A DNA stretch of 64,000 nt from Pseudomonas putida S13.1.2 (GTDB lineage: Bacteria > Pseudomonadota > Gammaproteobacteria > Pseudomonadales > Pseudomonadaceae), in the NCBI RefSeq assembly GCF_000498395.2, contig NZ_CP010979.1, positions 930,001-994,000 on the forward strand, in the 5' to 3' direction. The notes under the pieces were generated by a model. That model had not been told where the DNA came from. It ran no database searches and saw only the letters and a list, made by a program, of their open reading frames with translations. The position numbers and the translations under genes were made by a program. Position 1 is the first letter of the stretch; the number at the start of each line of letters is the position of its first letter. This document shows, piece after piece, positions 54,519-63,300 of this stretch.

Positions 54519-54688
54519 AGTTTGACGGCGCTCGCCCTCCAGCCCATTGCTGGTGGGCTGGTGGGGATAAGCGATGGTTATTGGTGGATCAGCTCTTTTC
54601 ATTATCGGCGGCCTTGCCTGTGCTCTAGATTACCCCCGGCACGGCCTGCCAGTACCCCTGTAACCCTATTGCATCAAGGAGCAACCCA

Positions 54689-55465
54689 ATGGATCTAGGC
54701 ATTACCGGCCGCTGGGCCATCGTCTGTGCGGCCAGCCAGGGCCTGGGCAAAGGCTGCGCCGAAGCGCTTGGCAAAGAAGGCGTGAACCTGGTCATCAATG
54801 CCCGCACCCAAGCCACCCTGGAGCAGACCGCCAGCGAGTTGCGGGCGGCCTGCCCAGGCATCGAGGTGCGTACTGTGGCCGGCGATGTGGCCGATGCCCA
54901 GGTGCGCCAGGCGCTGTTGGCGGCCTGCCCGCAGGTCGACATCCTGGTCAACAACGCCGGTGGCCCGCCACCGGGGGACTTCCGTGACTGGGGGCGTGAC
55001 GATTGGCTGAAGGCGCTGGACGCCAACATGCTCACCCCGATAGAGCTGATCAAGGCGGTGGTCGACGGCATGGCCGAGCGCGGTTTCGGCCGGGTAGTGA
55101 ATATCACCTCTGGCGCGGTGAAGGCGCCGATCGACATTCTTGGACTGTCCAACGGCGCCCGTAGCGGCCTGACCGGGTTCATTGCAGGCCTGGCCCGGCA
55201 GCAGCGCCTGGCGGGCAGCAATGTGACACTGAACAACCTGCTGCCTGGGGCGTTCGACACCGCACGCCTGCAAAAGACTTTGCAGGCGGCGGGTAGCGAT
55301 GTGCAAGCCACTGCCCAGGCCCGGCGCAAGGCTATCCCGGCGGCGCGCTTTGGCGATGCCGGGGAGTTTGGCGCGTACTGTGCGTTCCTGTGCAGTGCGC
55401 ATGCCGGTTATATCACCGGGCAGAACCTGCTGATCGATGGCGGGGCGTATCCGGGTACCTTCTGA
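54689..55465 (+). CDS. SDR-family protein with altered catalytic motif
   Basis: A 258-residue SDR fold. The cofactor motif is present in a variant form (CAASQGLGKGCAEAL) and NNAGG is intact, but the usual YxxxK is replaced by SNGAR in GLSNGARSGLTGF. The C-terminal GQNLLIDGGAYPG is typical. A subgroup of SDRs shares this replacement. It could use a different proton donor or act on an unusual substrate. AAGGAGC precedes the ATG. Confidence 0.82.
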   Translation: MDLGITGRWAIVCAASQGLGKGCAEALGKEGVNLVINARTQATLEQTASELRAACPGIEVRTVAGDVADAQVRQALLAACPQVDILVNNAGGPPPGDFRDWGRDDWLKALDANMLTPIELIKAVVDGMAERGFGRVVNITSGAVKAPIDILGLSNGARSGLTGFIAGLARQQRLAGSNVTLNNLLPGAFDTARLQKTLQAAGSDVQATAQARRKAIPAARFGDAGEFGAYCAFLCSAHAGYITGQNLLIDGGAYPGTF

Positions 55466-55558
55466 AAGGTTCGGGGACAACCAAGGGGGCCAGGCAAGCT
55501 GGCAATGATCCGGCGAATACCGCATACTTGTCGGCAAACGCCGTAACAGGAGTCTGCC

Positions 55559-56008
55559 ATGCTTGCCGAAGTGCTTCGCGACAACGGTTACCACGAGTAC
55601 CGGGCGCGCCTGCAGGCGCTGCTGGAAATACCCGAACTCGCCAGTGACTTCGAAATCCACACCCGCATCACCCATGGTTTTGCTGCCACCTGGCTGGTGA
55701 AGCTGACCGAGCGTGGTGTGTTCACGCCGGTGGAGCGGGACCAGATCATTCCCCTGCGCACCCTCAAAACCCGTATCGAGCGTGACCAGCCGCTGACCGT
55801 GGAAGAGAGTGATCGGCTGTTCCGTTCAGCCCACATCACCGCCATGGCCGAAGCCGTGTTCGGTGAAGCGGACAAGGCCAAGCGCTGGCTGTCCAAGCCC
55901 AAGGAACGCTTCTCGGGGCTGACGCCCATGCAGATGCTCACCACCCAGCAAGGCACCACTCAGGTGGAAGAGATGCTGCTGCAGATTGCCGAGGGCTTTG
56001 GCCTGTGA
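55559..56008 (+). CDS. xre: Xre/MbcA/ParS-type antitoxin of a RES-Xre module
   Basis: A 149-residue antitoxin. The N-terminal half resembles the Xre-like helical domain and the C-terminal half the ParS/MbcA (DUF2384) toxin-binding domain (AEAVFGEADKAKRWLSKPKE). AGGAG is 7 bases upstream. Its stop overlaps the toxin's GTG start, the usual antitoxin-first arrangement. Confidence 0.88.
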   Translation: MLAEVLRDNGYHEYRARLQALLEIPELASDFEIHTRITHGFAATWLVKLTERGVFTPVERDQIIPLRTLKTRIERDQPLTVEESDRLFRSAHITAMAEAVFGEADKAKRWLSKPKERFSGLTPMQMLTTQQGTTQVEEMLLQIAEGFGL

Positions 56009-56442
56009 TTTTGTGGCGTATCAGCGCCTATGCAGATTTGAGTGGCACTGGGGGGTTGCGTGTAAGCGGCCGGTGGCACCAGGCGGGCCGGCCAGTGGTG
56101 TATGCCGCCACCAGCCCTTCCGGGGCCATGCTCGAGGTGCTGGTGCACCTGGAAATCGACCCCGAGGATTTTCCTACCACCATGCGCCTGATCCGCATCG
56201 AATTGCCCGACACGGTTTCACAGGCGCAGTTGCCCGTCTTGCAGCCCGGTTGGTCCGCTCAGCCTGAGTTGACCCGGGCGCTGGGCAATCGCTTTCTGGA
56301 TGACTGCTCGGCATTGTTGCTGCCGGTGCCGAGCGCGATCATGCCCAGTACCATCAACTACCTGTTCAACCCACGGCACGCGCAGGCGCAGCGTGCGAAA
56401 ATCCAGGTCGAGGATTTCACCCCGGACAGCCGCTTGTTCTAG
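56005..56442 (+). CDS. res: RES-domain toxin (NAD+-degrading)
   Basis: A 145-residue RES toxin. The three residues that name the fold are visible: Arg in WRIS near the N terminus, Glu in AMLEVLVH, and Ser in PSTINYLFNP. RES toxins deplete NAD+ and cause stasis, as shown for a P. putida pair. The start is GTG 56005, overlapping the antitoxin stop. Confidence 0.9.
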   Translation: MILWRISAYADLSGTGGLRVSGRWHQAGRPVVYAATSPSGAMLEVLVHLEIDPEDFPTTMRLIRIELPDTVSQAQLPVLQPGWSAQPELTRALGNRFLDDCSALLLPVPSAIMPSTINYLFNPRHAQAQRAKIQVEDFTPDSRLF

Positions 56443-56449
56443 CGCGCGT

Positions 56450-57604
56450 TCACCACAGTGCAGCCGATGCCGTGGTCAACACCCGGCTAAACACTGCGAG
56501 CGCCTGGTCCACTTGCGCCTCGGTGGTGAATCGGCCGATGCTCAAGCGCACGCTGTTGCGTGCCTGACAGTCGTCCAGCCCCAGTGCCAGCAGCACATGC
56601 GAGGCAGCGTTGCTTGCCGAGTTGCAGGCCGAGGTGGTCGACAAGGCCAGCTCGCTGGCCAGGGCCGCGCTGTTGAAGCCCTTGCTGTCGATGCACAAGT
56701 TCAGGGTATGGGGGATGCGTTGGTTGGCGCTGCCGTTGAGGGTGACGCCGGGTAAAGCCAGCAGGCCTTCGCGCAGGCGTGTGGCCAGTTGCTCAAGGCG
56801 CTGGTGCTCGCTGTCACCTGGTTGGCCGGCCAGGGCAAAGGCGCTGCCCATGCCGGCGATCTGATGGGTTGCCAGGGTGCCGGAACGCAGGCCCTGCTCA
56901 TGGCCGCCGCCATGCATCTGCGCACGCATCAGCGTACGGGCGCGTGGCCCGACATAGAGCGCGCCGATCCCTTTTGGCCCGTACACCTTGTGCGCCGAAA
57001 ACGACATCATGTCCACGGCCATCGCCTTCAGGTCGATGGCCAGCTTGCCTACGGCCTGTGCGGCATCCACGTGCAGCAGGGCACCGTGGGCACGCACCCG
57101 CTGGCCAATGGCGGCAAAATCGGTAACCGTGCCCAGCTCGTTGTTGACCGCCATCAGCGATACCAGGCGGGTATCGGCGCGCAACGCTGCCTGCACGCTT
57201 GCAGGCTGGATGAGGCCGGCGGCATCCGGCGCCAGGCGGGTAACGGCCCAGCCTTGGCGCTCCAGTTCGGCCACCGTGTCGAGCACGGCTTTGTGCTCCA
57301 GCTGGCTGGTGATCAGGTGCCCGGGCTGGTCGAAGCCTTGCGCAATGCCTTTGAGTGCCAGGTTGTTGGATTCGGTCGCGCCCGAGGTCCAGACCAGGTT
57401 GTCGGCTTGCGCGCCGACTCGCTCGGCCACTTGCTGGCGGGCTTGCTCCACGGCCTGTCGGGCGGCCTGGCCGTAGGCATGGCCACTGGACGCCGGGTTG
57501 CCGAAGTTGGCCTCGCTGCCAAGGCAGGCCAGCATGGTTTCGATGACCCGATCGTCGACGGGGGTGGTGGCGGCGTAATCGAAATAGAGTGGGGCGCTGG
57601 GCAT
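56450..57604 (-). CDS. Cysteine desulfurase (NifS/IscS-like)
   Basis: A 384-residue PLP enzyme that moves sulfur from cysteine to an enzyme Cys. The PLP lysine is K206 (SAHKVYGPKG) and the active-site Cys is C327 (STTSACNSAS), essentially the IscS positions. No isc, suf or acceptor gene is adjacent, so it is a stand-alone paralog. It converges with the RES toxin gene, 7 bases apart. Confidence 0.9.
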   Translation of the reverse strand: MPSAPLYFDYAATTPVDDRVIETMLACLGSEANFGNPASSGHAYGQAARQAVEQARQQVAERVGAQADNLVWTSGATESNNLALKGIAQGFDQPGHLITSQLEHKAVLDTVAELERQGWAVTRLAPDAAGLIQPASVQAALRADTRLVSLMAVNNELGTVTDFAAIGQRVRAHGALLHVDAAQAVGKLAIDLKAMAVDMMSFSAHKVYGPKGIGALYVGPRARTLMRAQMHGGGHEQGLRSGTLATHQIAGMGSAFALAGQPGDSEHQRLEQLATRLREGLLALPGVTLNGSANQRIPHTLNLCIDSKGFNSAALASELALSTTSACNSASNAASHVLLALGLDDCQARNSVRLSIGRFTTEAQVDQALAVFSRVLTTASAALW

Positions 57605-57798
57605 TGGGGCGGGTCCATGTCTGTCGCCGTGAAATCGGCGATTGTTGGGCTAAGCGTATCCGCCATGGGCGAGATATGTTTCGCTTCCCGCCACGTTTTT
57701 CTCAATTGATGTGAGAAAAATTTCTCTCTATCTAACTGTTTGCAGAATATTTTTCTACGGGAGGGGCGGGGCTGATCAACCGCCCCTCGCAGGCGGCT

Positions 57799-58725
57799 TC
57801 AGGCAGGCTGCAGGGCTTTCTCTTCCTCGGCTACCACGCGTTCGCACAATTCGGTGATCTGCTCGCGCATCCAGCGGTTGGCCGGGTCCTGGTCGGTGCT
57901 TTCATGCCAGTACAGGTGCGTTTCCAGTGCGGGCACCTCCACTGGCAGTGGCTGGTAACGCAACTGATGGCGACGGGCGAAGCGCTCGGGGACGGTCATC
58001 GCCATGTCGGTCTGCTGCAACACCTGCGAGGCCATCAGGTAGTGCTGCGAACGCAGGGCGACCTTGCGCTGAACACCCATCTTGCCCAGCGCCAGGTCGA
58101 CGTAACCCAGGCCGTTGCGGCGGCTGGAAATATGGATATGGGTCATGCCCAGGTAGCTGTCGAGGGTCAGCTTGCTGTCAGCCAGCGGGTGGCCCTGGCG
58201 CAGGGCGCACACATAGCGGTCTTGCATCAGCTTGATGTGGCGCACCTGGGGGTCGGTGTTCAGGGGGGCGTCGATGGCGAAGTCCAGGCGGCCGGCGGCG
58301 AGCTCCTTGGTGGTCTCGCGGCGCTTGCACAGGAAGCTTTCGATCAGCACCGCAGGCGCCAGGCGGCGCAGGCGCTGGAACAGCGGCGGCAGGATGACCG
58401 CTTCGGTCAGGTCGGTCATGCTGATGCGGAAGGTTTTGTTGGCCTGCTGCGGGTTGAAGATGCGGCTTTCCTGCACCGAGGTACGCAGCAGTGCCAGGGC
58501 GTTGCGCACCGGGCCGATGATGTTCTGCGCCATCGGCGTGGGCACCATGCCTTGTGCGGTGCGCACGAACAGTGGGTCGTTGAAGGTTTCGCGCAGCCGC
58601 GAAAGGGCGTTGGACACCGCTGGTTGGGTAATGCCGACAATCTGCCCGGCGCGGGTCAGGTTGGCTTCGGTGTAGATCGCATCGAACACGATGAACAGGT
58701 TGAGGTCGACCTTGGTGAGGTTCAT
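57799..58725 (-). CDS. LysR-family regulator (NodD/NahR-like)
   Basis: A 308-residue regulator. The HTH lies at about residues 5-65 (LNLFIVFDAIYTEANLTRAG, GITQPAVSNALSRLRETFND). It is divergent from an acyl-CoA dehydrogenase gene with 138 bp between starts and probably controls it. The inducer is likely to be the acid or thioester degraded by that enzyme. Confidence 0.9.
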   Translation of the reverse strand: MNLTKVDLNLFIVFDAIYTEANLTRAGQIVGITQPAVSNALSRLRETFNDPLFVRTAQGMVPTPMAQNIIGPVRNALALLRTSVQESRIFNPQQANKTFRISMTDLTEAVILPPLFQRLRRLAPAVLIESFLCKRRETTKELAAGRLDFAIDAPLNTDPQVRHIKLMQDRYVCALRQGHPLADSKLTLDSYLGMTHIHISSRRNGLGYVDLALGKMGVQRKVALRSQHYLMASQVLQQTDMAMTVPERFARRHQLRYQPLPVEVPALETHLYWHESTDQDPANRWMREQITELCERVVAEEEKALQPA

Positions 58726-58752
58726 GGGCGCCGCTCTTGTTGGAATTATTGG

Positions 58753-58767
58753 CCGATCATATATCGG
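58753..58767. promoter_or_regulatory. Small inverted repeat in the LysR/ACAD divergent promoter
   Basis: CCGAT and ATCGG flank CATAT, 28 bases from the LysR start and about 97 from the dehydrogenase start. A LysR site is possible from position alone. Confidence 0.35.
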
Positions 58768-58863
58768 TTATGAATGTTTATACACGCGGAAAATAGACTA
58801 GGTGGATGGGGCTACGCTGCTCTAGGCTCTGCCCATGTACTCCGAACCGTGAAGGTAGCCCCG

Positions 58864-60093
58864 ATGGATTTCGCCTATTCGCCCAAGGTCCAGGCACTGC
58901 GCGAGCGCGTTACTGCGTTCATGGACGCCTACGTGTACCCCGCCGAAGCCGTGTTCGAGCGCCAGGTTGCCGAGGGCGACCGCTGGCAGCCCACGGCAAT
59001 CATGGAAGAACTCAAGGCCAAGGCCCGCGCCGAAGGGCTGTGGAACCTGTTCTTGCCCGAATCGGAATACGGCGCCGGCCTGAGCAACCTGGAATACGCC
59101 CCGTTGGCGGAAATCATGGGCCGCTCACTGCTCGGGCCAGAGCCCTTCAACTGCTCGGCGCCGGACACTGGCAACATGGAAGTGCTGGTGCGTTATGGCA
59201 GCGAAGCGCAGAAACGCCAGTGGCTGGAGCCGTTGTTGCGCGGTGAGATCCGCTCGGCGTTTGCCATGACCGAGCCGGACGTGGCCTCCTCGGACGCTAC
59301 CAACATGGCCGCCACTGCCGTGCGTGACGGCGACGAATGGGTCATCAATGGCCGCAAATGGTGGACCTCCGGCGCCTGCGACCCGCGTTGCAAGGTGATG
59401 ATCTTCATGGGCCTGTCCGACCCCGAAGGGCCACGCCACCAGCAGCATTCGATGGTGTTGGTACCAACAGATGCGCCGGGCGTGAAGATCGTCCGCCCGT
59501 TGCCGGTGTTCGGCTATGACGATGCCCCTCATGGCCACGCCGAGGTGCTTTTCGAGAACGTTCGGGTGCCTTATGAAAACGTGCTGCTCGGCGAGGGGCG
59601 CGGCTTCGAGATTGCCCAGGGGCGCCTTGGCCCGGGCCGTATCCACCACTGCATGCGCTCGATCGGCATGGCCGAGCGTGCCCTGGAGCTGATGTGCAAG
59701 CGCTCGGTGGAGCGTACTGCTTTTGGTCGGCCACTGGCACGGCTGGGTGGCAACGTCGACAAGATCGCCGACTCACGCATGGAAATCGACATGGCGCGGC
59801 TGCTGACGTTGAAAGCGGCGTACATGATGGACACCGTCGGCAACAAGGTGGCCCGCAGCGAAATCGCGCAAATCAAGGTGGTGGCGCCGAACGTGGCGTT
59901 GAAGGTGATCGACCGGGCGATCCAGATGCATGGCGGGGCAGGGGTGAGCGGCGATTTCCCGCTGGCCTACATGTACGCCATGCAGCGCACCCTGCGCCTG
60001 GCCGACGGGCCGGATGAAGTGCACCGGGCGGCGATTGGCAAATATGAAATTGGCAAGTATGTGCCGGTGGAGCTGTTGCGTAGCGGGCGGTGA
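58864..60093 (+). CDS. Acyl-CoA dehydrogenase
   Basis: A 409-residue FAD enzyme. Flavin and substrate motifs include [16 protein letters not shown], and RTAFGRPL with the Arg of the family; the C-terminal part has [19 protein letters not shown]. It resembles ACADs that oxidise short, branched or phenylalkanoyl thioesters. ATG 58864 gives the family N terminus ([14 protein letters not shown]); the frame opens at 58774. It is a single gene with a divergent LysR regulator. Confidence 0.88.
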   Translation: MDFAYSPKVQALRERVTAFMDAYVYPAEAVFERQVAEGDRWQPTAIMEELKAKARAEGLWNLFLPESEYGAGLSNLEYAPLAEIMGRSLLGPEPFNCSAPDTGNMEVLVRYGSEAQKRQWLEPLLRGEIRSAFAMTEPDVASSDATNMAATAVRDGDEWVINGRKWWTSGACDPRCKVMIFMGLSDPEGPRHQQHSMVLVPTDAPGVKIVRPLPVFGYDDAPHGHAEVLFENVRVPYENVLLGEGRGFEIAQGRLGPGRIHHCMRSIGMAERALELMCKRSVERTAFGRPLARLGGNVDKIADSRMEIDMARLLTLKAAYMMDTVGNKVARSEIAQIKVVAPNVALKVIDRAIQMHGGAGVSGDFPLAYMYAMQRTLRLADGPDEVHRAAIGKYEIGKYVPVELLRSGR

Positions 60094-60115
60094 AGTCGTC
60101 AGCCTGCGCCGGCCT

Positions 60116-60141
60116 CTTCGCGGGTGAACCCGCTCCCACAG
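60116..60141. repeat. Half REP unit (type A)
   Basis: CGCGGGTGAACCCGCTCCCACAG, 22 bases after the dehydrogenase stop. Its inverted partner is absent. Confidence 0.7.
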
Positions 60142-60256
60142 TGATCGCGCAAACTCCCGCAATGTGTAGGAAGTATCTGGATTTCGGCTGAGGCCCCCTG
60201 AATCTCCCTTGCTGGTGATAGGTTTTCAACCCTAACCAGATACAGGGAGTTTAGAG

Positions 60257-61657
60257 ATGCGGGTCAATTTGGAGGGAAAGGGTCAGGCGGTAGATGGTGA
60301 TGTCACTACTACGGGTGCTGTCTGTATTGCGACCGGGGCGGGCTACCTGGACGAAGGCCGGATGGTGCTCCGTGAAGGCGACCACACCACGCCATGCCCT
60401 CTTTGTGGGCAGGTGGGAACCGTCGCTGAAGGTGTGGATCACTTTATTTCCGATGGCCAGCGGGTGGCCATGGATGGCGCGCTGGTTGCCTGTGGCTGTT
60501 CGCCGGGCAGCAACCGGGTGGTCGCACCGTTATATGAAGCACCGCCGTCCATGTATTCCATTGCGGGGGGTACCAATACCCACTTTAACCAGCCGTCAGC
60601 CACTGCCTACCCCGGGCGCTTCTCCCGACCCGTCGTAGGGGCACTGCCCGATTCGCTAGAGCCTGGCTTCTATGTAGTTCCTCGACGCATGTCGTTCCCC
60701 CAGGTGCTGCTGCAACTGGCCGAGCACGATGCCACTTTGCCGATCTCCCGGTTGCAGCGGCTCAACCCGACGTTTGAGCAAGGCTTCAAGGCTGGGGAAA
60801 TCTTCGTTATCGGTGATCCTGACAACGCAAATGCCTGTACGCGGGAAGAGGGAGAGCTGATGGCGGCTGCGCAGCATGCACGACGTGCTTTGGAGGTGCT
60901 CGACTACGCCGAAGCGGATTTCATGATGCAGCACCAGGCCGAAATCGCCGGCTTGCTCAGCAACGCCAGTCTGTCCATGGGCGTCGGCAAGGACATGCTC
61001 GATCAAGGTTTGAAACAGGTCAGTCATACATTGACCAGTATCGAGCAGTTGCATCAGCGGGAGTTCATGCGCCACGGCCATTTGAACAGCCCGGGCTTTT
61101 TCGCTGAACGGCGGCGGCTTCTGCAGCAGCTGGATGGACAGTTGAAAACGGCATTTTTGAACAAGCAGTTGAACCTTGGGAGCTATGAGCGCTTGAGGAG
61201 GAGCTTGAATATTTCGACCAAGAGTCTTGTGCATCATTGGTCCAGGGCCGGTGGTCCGGGGCAGATTCCGGGGTACGCGACGCATCTGGATAAGGTGGCG
61301 GGGCTCAGCAAGTACCTTCAATATGGCGGGCACGCTGCAATTGGGCTGGGGGCTACGTCATCTTATCTGAAAGTGCAAGAGGTCTGTGTTGCAGGTGAAA
61401 CTGATGACTGCCGGAAAGTCCGATTCACCGAAACGGGTAGTTTCGCTGGTGGCTTAGGAGGAGGGATGGTGGGAGGTTACATCGCAGGTGCTGCCGCTGC
61501 CGCGCTATGCGGTGTTTTCGCGGTGGGTACCGGCGGCCTTGGTGTTCCCGTATGCGGGATTGTCCTGGTTGGCGCCGGCTCTGCGGCAGGCTCTATGGGT
61601 ATTGGCGCAGCTGGCGAGAAGGTCGGTGAAGTGATTTATGAGGTGATGGATGATTGA
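60257..61657 (+). CDS. PAAR-domain type VI effector with glycine-rich hydrophobic C terminus
   Basis: A 466-residue protein. The PAAR-like spike-tip domain covers about residues 1-95 (GDVTTTGAVCIATGAGY, MDGALVACGCSPGSN), with several Cys/His that may bind zinc. A LysM-like segment follows near 125-180 (SRLQRLNPTFEQGFKAGE), then a long helical region. The C terminus (about 395-466) is a Gly/Ala-rich hydrophobic zone with glycine-zipper spacing. This domain order suggests a membrane-acting cargo effector delivered on the VgrG spike. The next gene overlaps it by 8 bases and encodes a multi-TM protein, a probable immunity protein. Confidence 0.78.
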   Translation: MRVNLEGKGQAVDGDVTTTGAVCIATGAGYLDEGRMVLREGDHTTPCPLCGQVGTVAEGVDHFISDGQRVAMDGALVACGCSPGSNRVVAPLYEAPPSMYSIAGGTNTHFNQPSATAYPGRFSRPVVGALPDSLEPGFYVVPRRMSFPQVLLQLAEHDATLPISRLQRLNPTFEQGFKAGEIFVIGDPDNANACTREEGELMAAAQHARRALEVLDYAEADFMMQHQAEIAGLLSNASLSMGVGKDMLDQGLKQVSHTLTSIEQLHQREFMRHGHLNSPGFFAERRRLLQQLDGQLKTAFLNKQLNLGSYERLRRSLNISTKSLVHHWSRAGGPGQIPGYATHLDKVAGLSKYLQYGGHAAIGLGATSSYLKVQEVCVAGETDDCRKVRFTETGSFAGGLGGGMVGGYIAGAAAAALCGVFAVGTGGLGVPVCGIVLVGAGSAAGSMGIGAAGEKVGEVIYEVMDD

Positions 61658-62039
61658 CTTTGATAGCTGGTCGCCATACTTGCGAATAGCTTTCTTAGTT
61701 GCGCCCTTCATTATCGGCCTTGTCGGTATCGCTATGAATGTACAGATTGCGCTGTCGACGGATTTTGATATCGCTCTTTCAGCGATTACCAGCAATCCCT
61801 ACCTGGAACAGATGAAGCCCGTGTGGGGCGGAGGGAATCTGAGGTCTCGATGTCTACTGATGAGCACGGTAAGCGCGTTGGTTACATTTCCTTGGCTTCA
61901 TTTGCGCTTGGGATGGTTGGACGAGGCGGAACTTGAAAGGTTTCCGCCCAAGTTGAGGCGAAAATTAGGGGCAGCTCTTTGGCTGATCCTGATCTCATCA
62001 GTCTGGGCGGGGGTGGGTTATTTCATTATAAAGAAATGA
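61650..62039 (+). CDS. Membrane protein, candidate immunity to the PAAR effector
   Basis: A 129-residue protein with three predicted helices (LRIAFLVAPFIIGLVGIAMN, CLLMSTVSALVTFPWLHL, LWLILISSVWAGVGYFII). It overlaps the effector gene by 8 bases with GAGGTG as ribosome site, so the two are co-translated. A small membrane protein beside a membrane-targeting effector fits an immunity role, as for pore-forming colicins. No homolog was recognised by name. Confidence 0.65.
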   Translation: MIDFDSWSPYLRIAFLVAPFIIGLVGIAMNVQIALSTDFDIALSAITSNPYLEQMKPVWGGGNLRSRCLLMSTVSALVTFPWLHLRLGWLDEAELERFPPKLRRKLGAALWLILISSVWAGVGYFIIKK

Positions 62040-62060
62040 TCTCCGCCCAGATTCGTAACT

Positions 62061-63116
62061 TCAGACCCGCATCTGCGGGTCTTCCTTTTTATTGCTAAAT
62101 TCACCACCGGCATTCGCAGGCTGTTTGGGTTGAATCTCCGCCTTCTCCCCCCGCGTCTTCACCAACGAAACCACCACCCCACCCAGCAACAACCCGAACG
62201 TCACCCCCAACGACAGCAGCGCCGGTACCTTGCCCACCATGCCGTGATAGAAAATCTTGCAACCAATAAAGATAAGCACCAGCGCCAACGCATACTTGAG
62301 GTAAACAAACCGGTGCATCAATGCCGACAGTGCGAAGTAAAGCGAGCGCAGCCCAAGAATGGCAAAGATGTTCGAGGTGTAGACAATGAACGGGTCCTGG
62401 GTAATGGCGAAAATCGCCGGCACGCTGTCGACGGCAAACACCAGGTCGGCCAACTCGATCAGCACCAGCGCCAGGAACAACGGGGTGGCATAGCGCAGCG
62501 CCTTGCTGTGGCCGGCTGGGGTCTGGTGTACGAAGAAGTGCGAGCCGTGGATCTGGTCGGTGACCCGCATGTGGCGGCGCACGAACTTGAGGATCGGGTT
62601 GTTGGCCAGGTCAGGGTGGCTGTCTTCTTTCGAAAGCGCCATCTTCACTCCGGTAAACAGCAGGAAGGCACCGAAGATATACAGCACCCAGGCAAAGTTC
62701 TGCACCAGCGCGGCGCCCACACCAATCATGATCGCCCGCAGGAACACCACCCCCAGGATGCCCCAGAACAGCACACGATGCTGGTAACGGCGGGGGATGG
62801 CGAAGTAGCTGAAGATCATCGCCATGACGAACACGTTGTCCATCGACAGCGATTGCTCGACCAGGAAACCGGTGTAGAACTCCAGCGCCGATTGCGCGCC
62901 CAGCTGGTACCAGACCCCGACGCCGAACAAGACGCCAACGCTGAAGTAGCCCGAATACAGCAGCAGGCTTTCGCGCATTTCGATTTCCCGGTCGTGGCGG
63001 TGCAGCACGCCCAGGTCGAGCACCAGCAAACCGATGACGATGGCCATGAACACCAGCCACATCCAGGCGCTGGTGCCGAGTACAGGGGTGGTGAGGAATG
63101 CTTGCAGAGCTGTCAT
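62061..63116 (-). CDS. TerC/Alx-family integral membrane protein
   Basis: A 351-residue protein with about nine helices. The TerC signature is present: LEFYTGFLVEQSLSMDNVFV and LVLIELADLVFAVDSVPAIF, with conserved acidic residues in the helices. Family members are linked to manganese export or metal homeostasis and to insertion of exoenzymes. ATG 63116 follows AAGGAGG; the frame extends to 63200. The C-terminal 30 residues are a polar tail. Confidence 0.9.
   Translation of the reverse strand: MTALQAFLTTPVLGTSAWMWLVFMAIVIGLLVLDLGVLHRHDREIEMRESLLLYSGYFSVGVLFGVGVWYQLGAQSALEFYTGFLVEQSLSMDNVFVMAMIFSYFAIPRRYQHRVLFWGILGVVFLRAIMIGVGAALVQNFAWVLYIFGAFLLFTGVKMALSKEDSHPDLANNPILKFVRRHMRVTDQIHGSHFFVHQTPAGHSKALRYATPLFLALVLIELADLVFAVDSVPAIFAITQDPFIVYTSNIFAILGLRSLYFALSALMHRFVYLKYALALVLIFIGCKIFYHGMVGKVPALLSLGVTFGLLLGGVVVSLVKTRGEKAEIQPKQPANAGGEFSNKKEDPQMRV
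62064..62090 (+). terminator. Rho-independent terminator of the effector-immunity operon
   Basis: A GACCCGC/GCGGGTC stem with a 4-base loop is followed by TTCCTTTTT. It lies 25 bases after the immunity stop and overlaps the 3' end of the convergent TerC-family gene. Confidence 0.75.
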
Positions 63117-63300
63117 GAGCCCCTCCTTGAATGTCGACGTTGCATGGCAACAGTGATCCGACATGGCGGCTTGGCAGCCGTCAGAGGGGCCCGGTATCAC
63201 ATGAATTTGAGCCTAGACCCGAATGCAGAAGATACCGAATGGGGAGCTGTTACATTTCTTTGCCAGCACCCCTGGAGGAGCACAAGCCCGCCCCCTCAAT

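Noticed and set aside
63117..63300. Mn2+ (yybP-ykoY) riboswitch ahead of the TerC-family gene
   Set aside because: Such a riboswitch is known for alx-type genes, but I could not find its conserved core in the 5' region.
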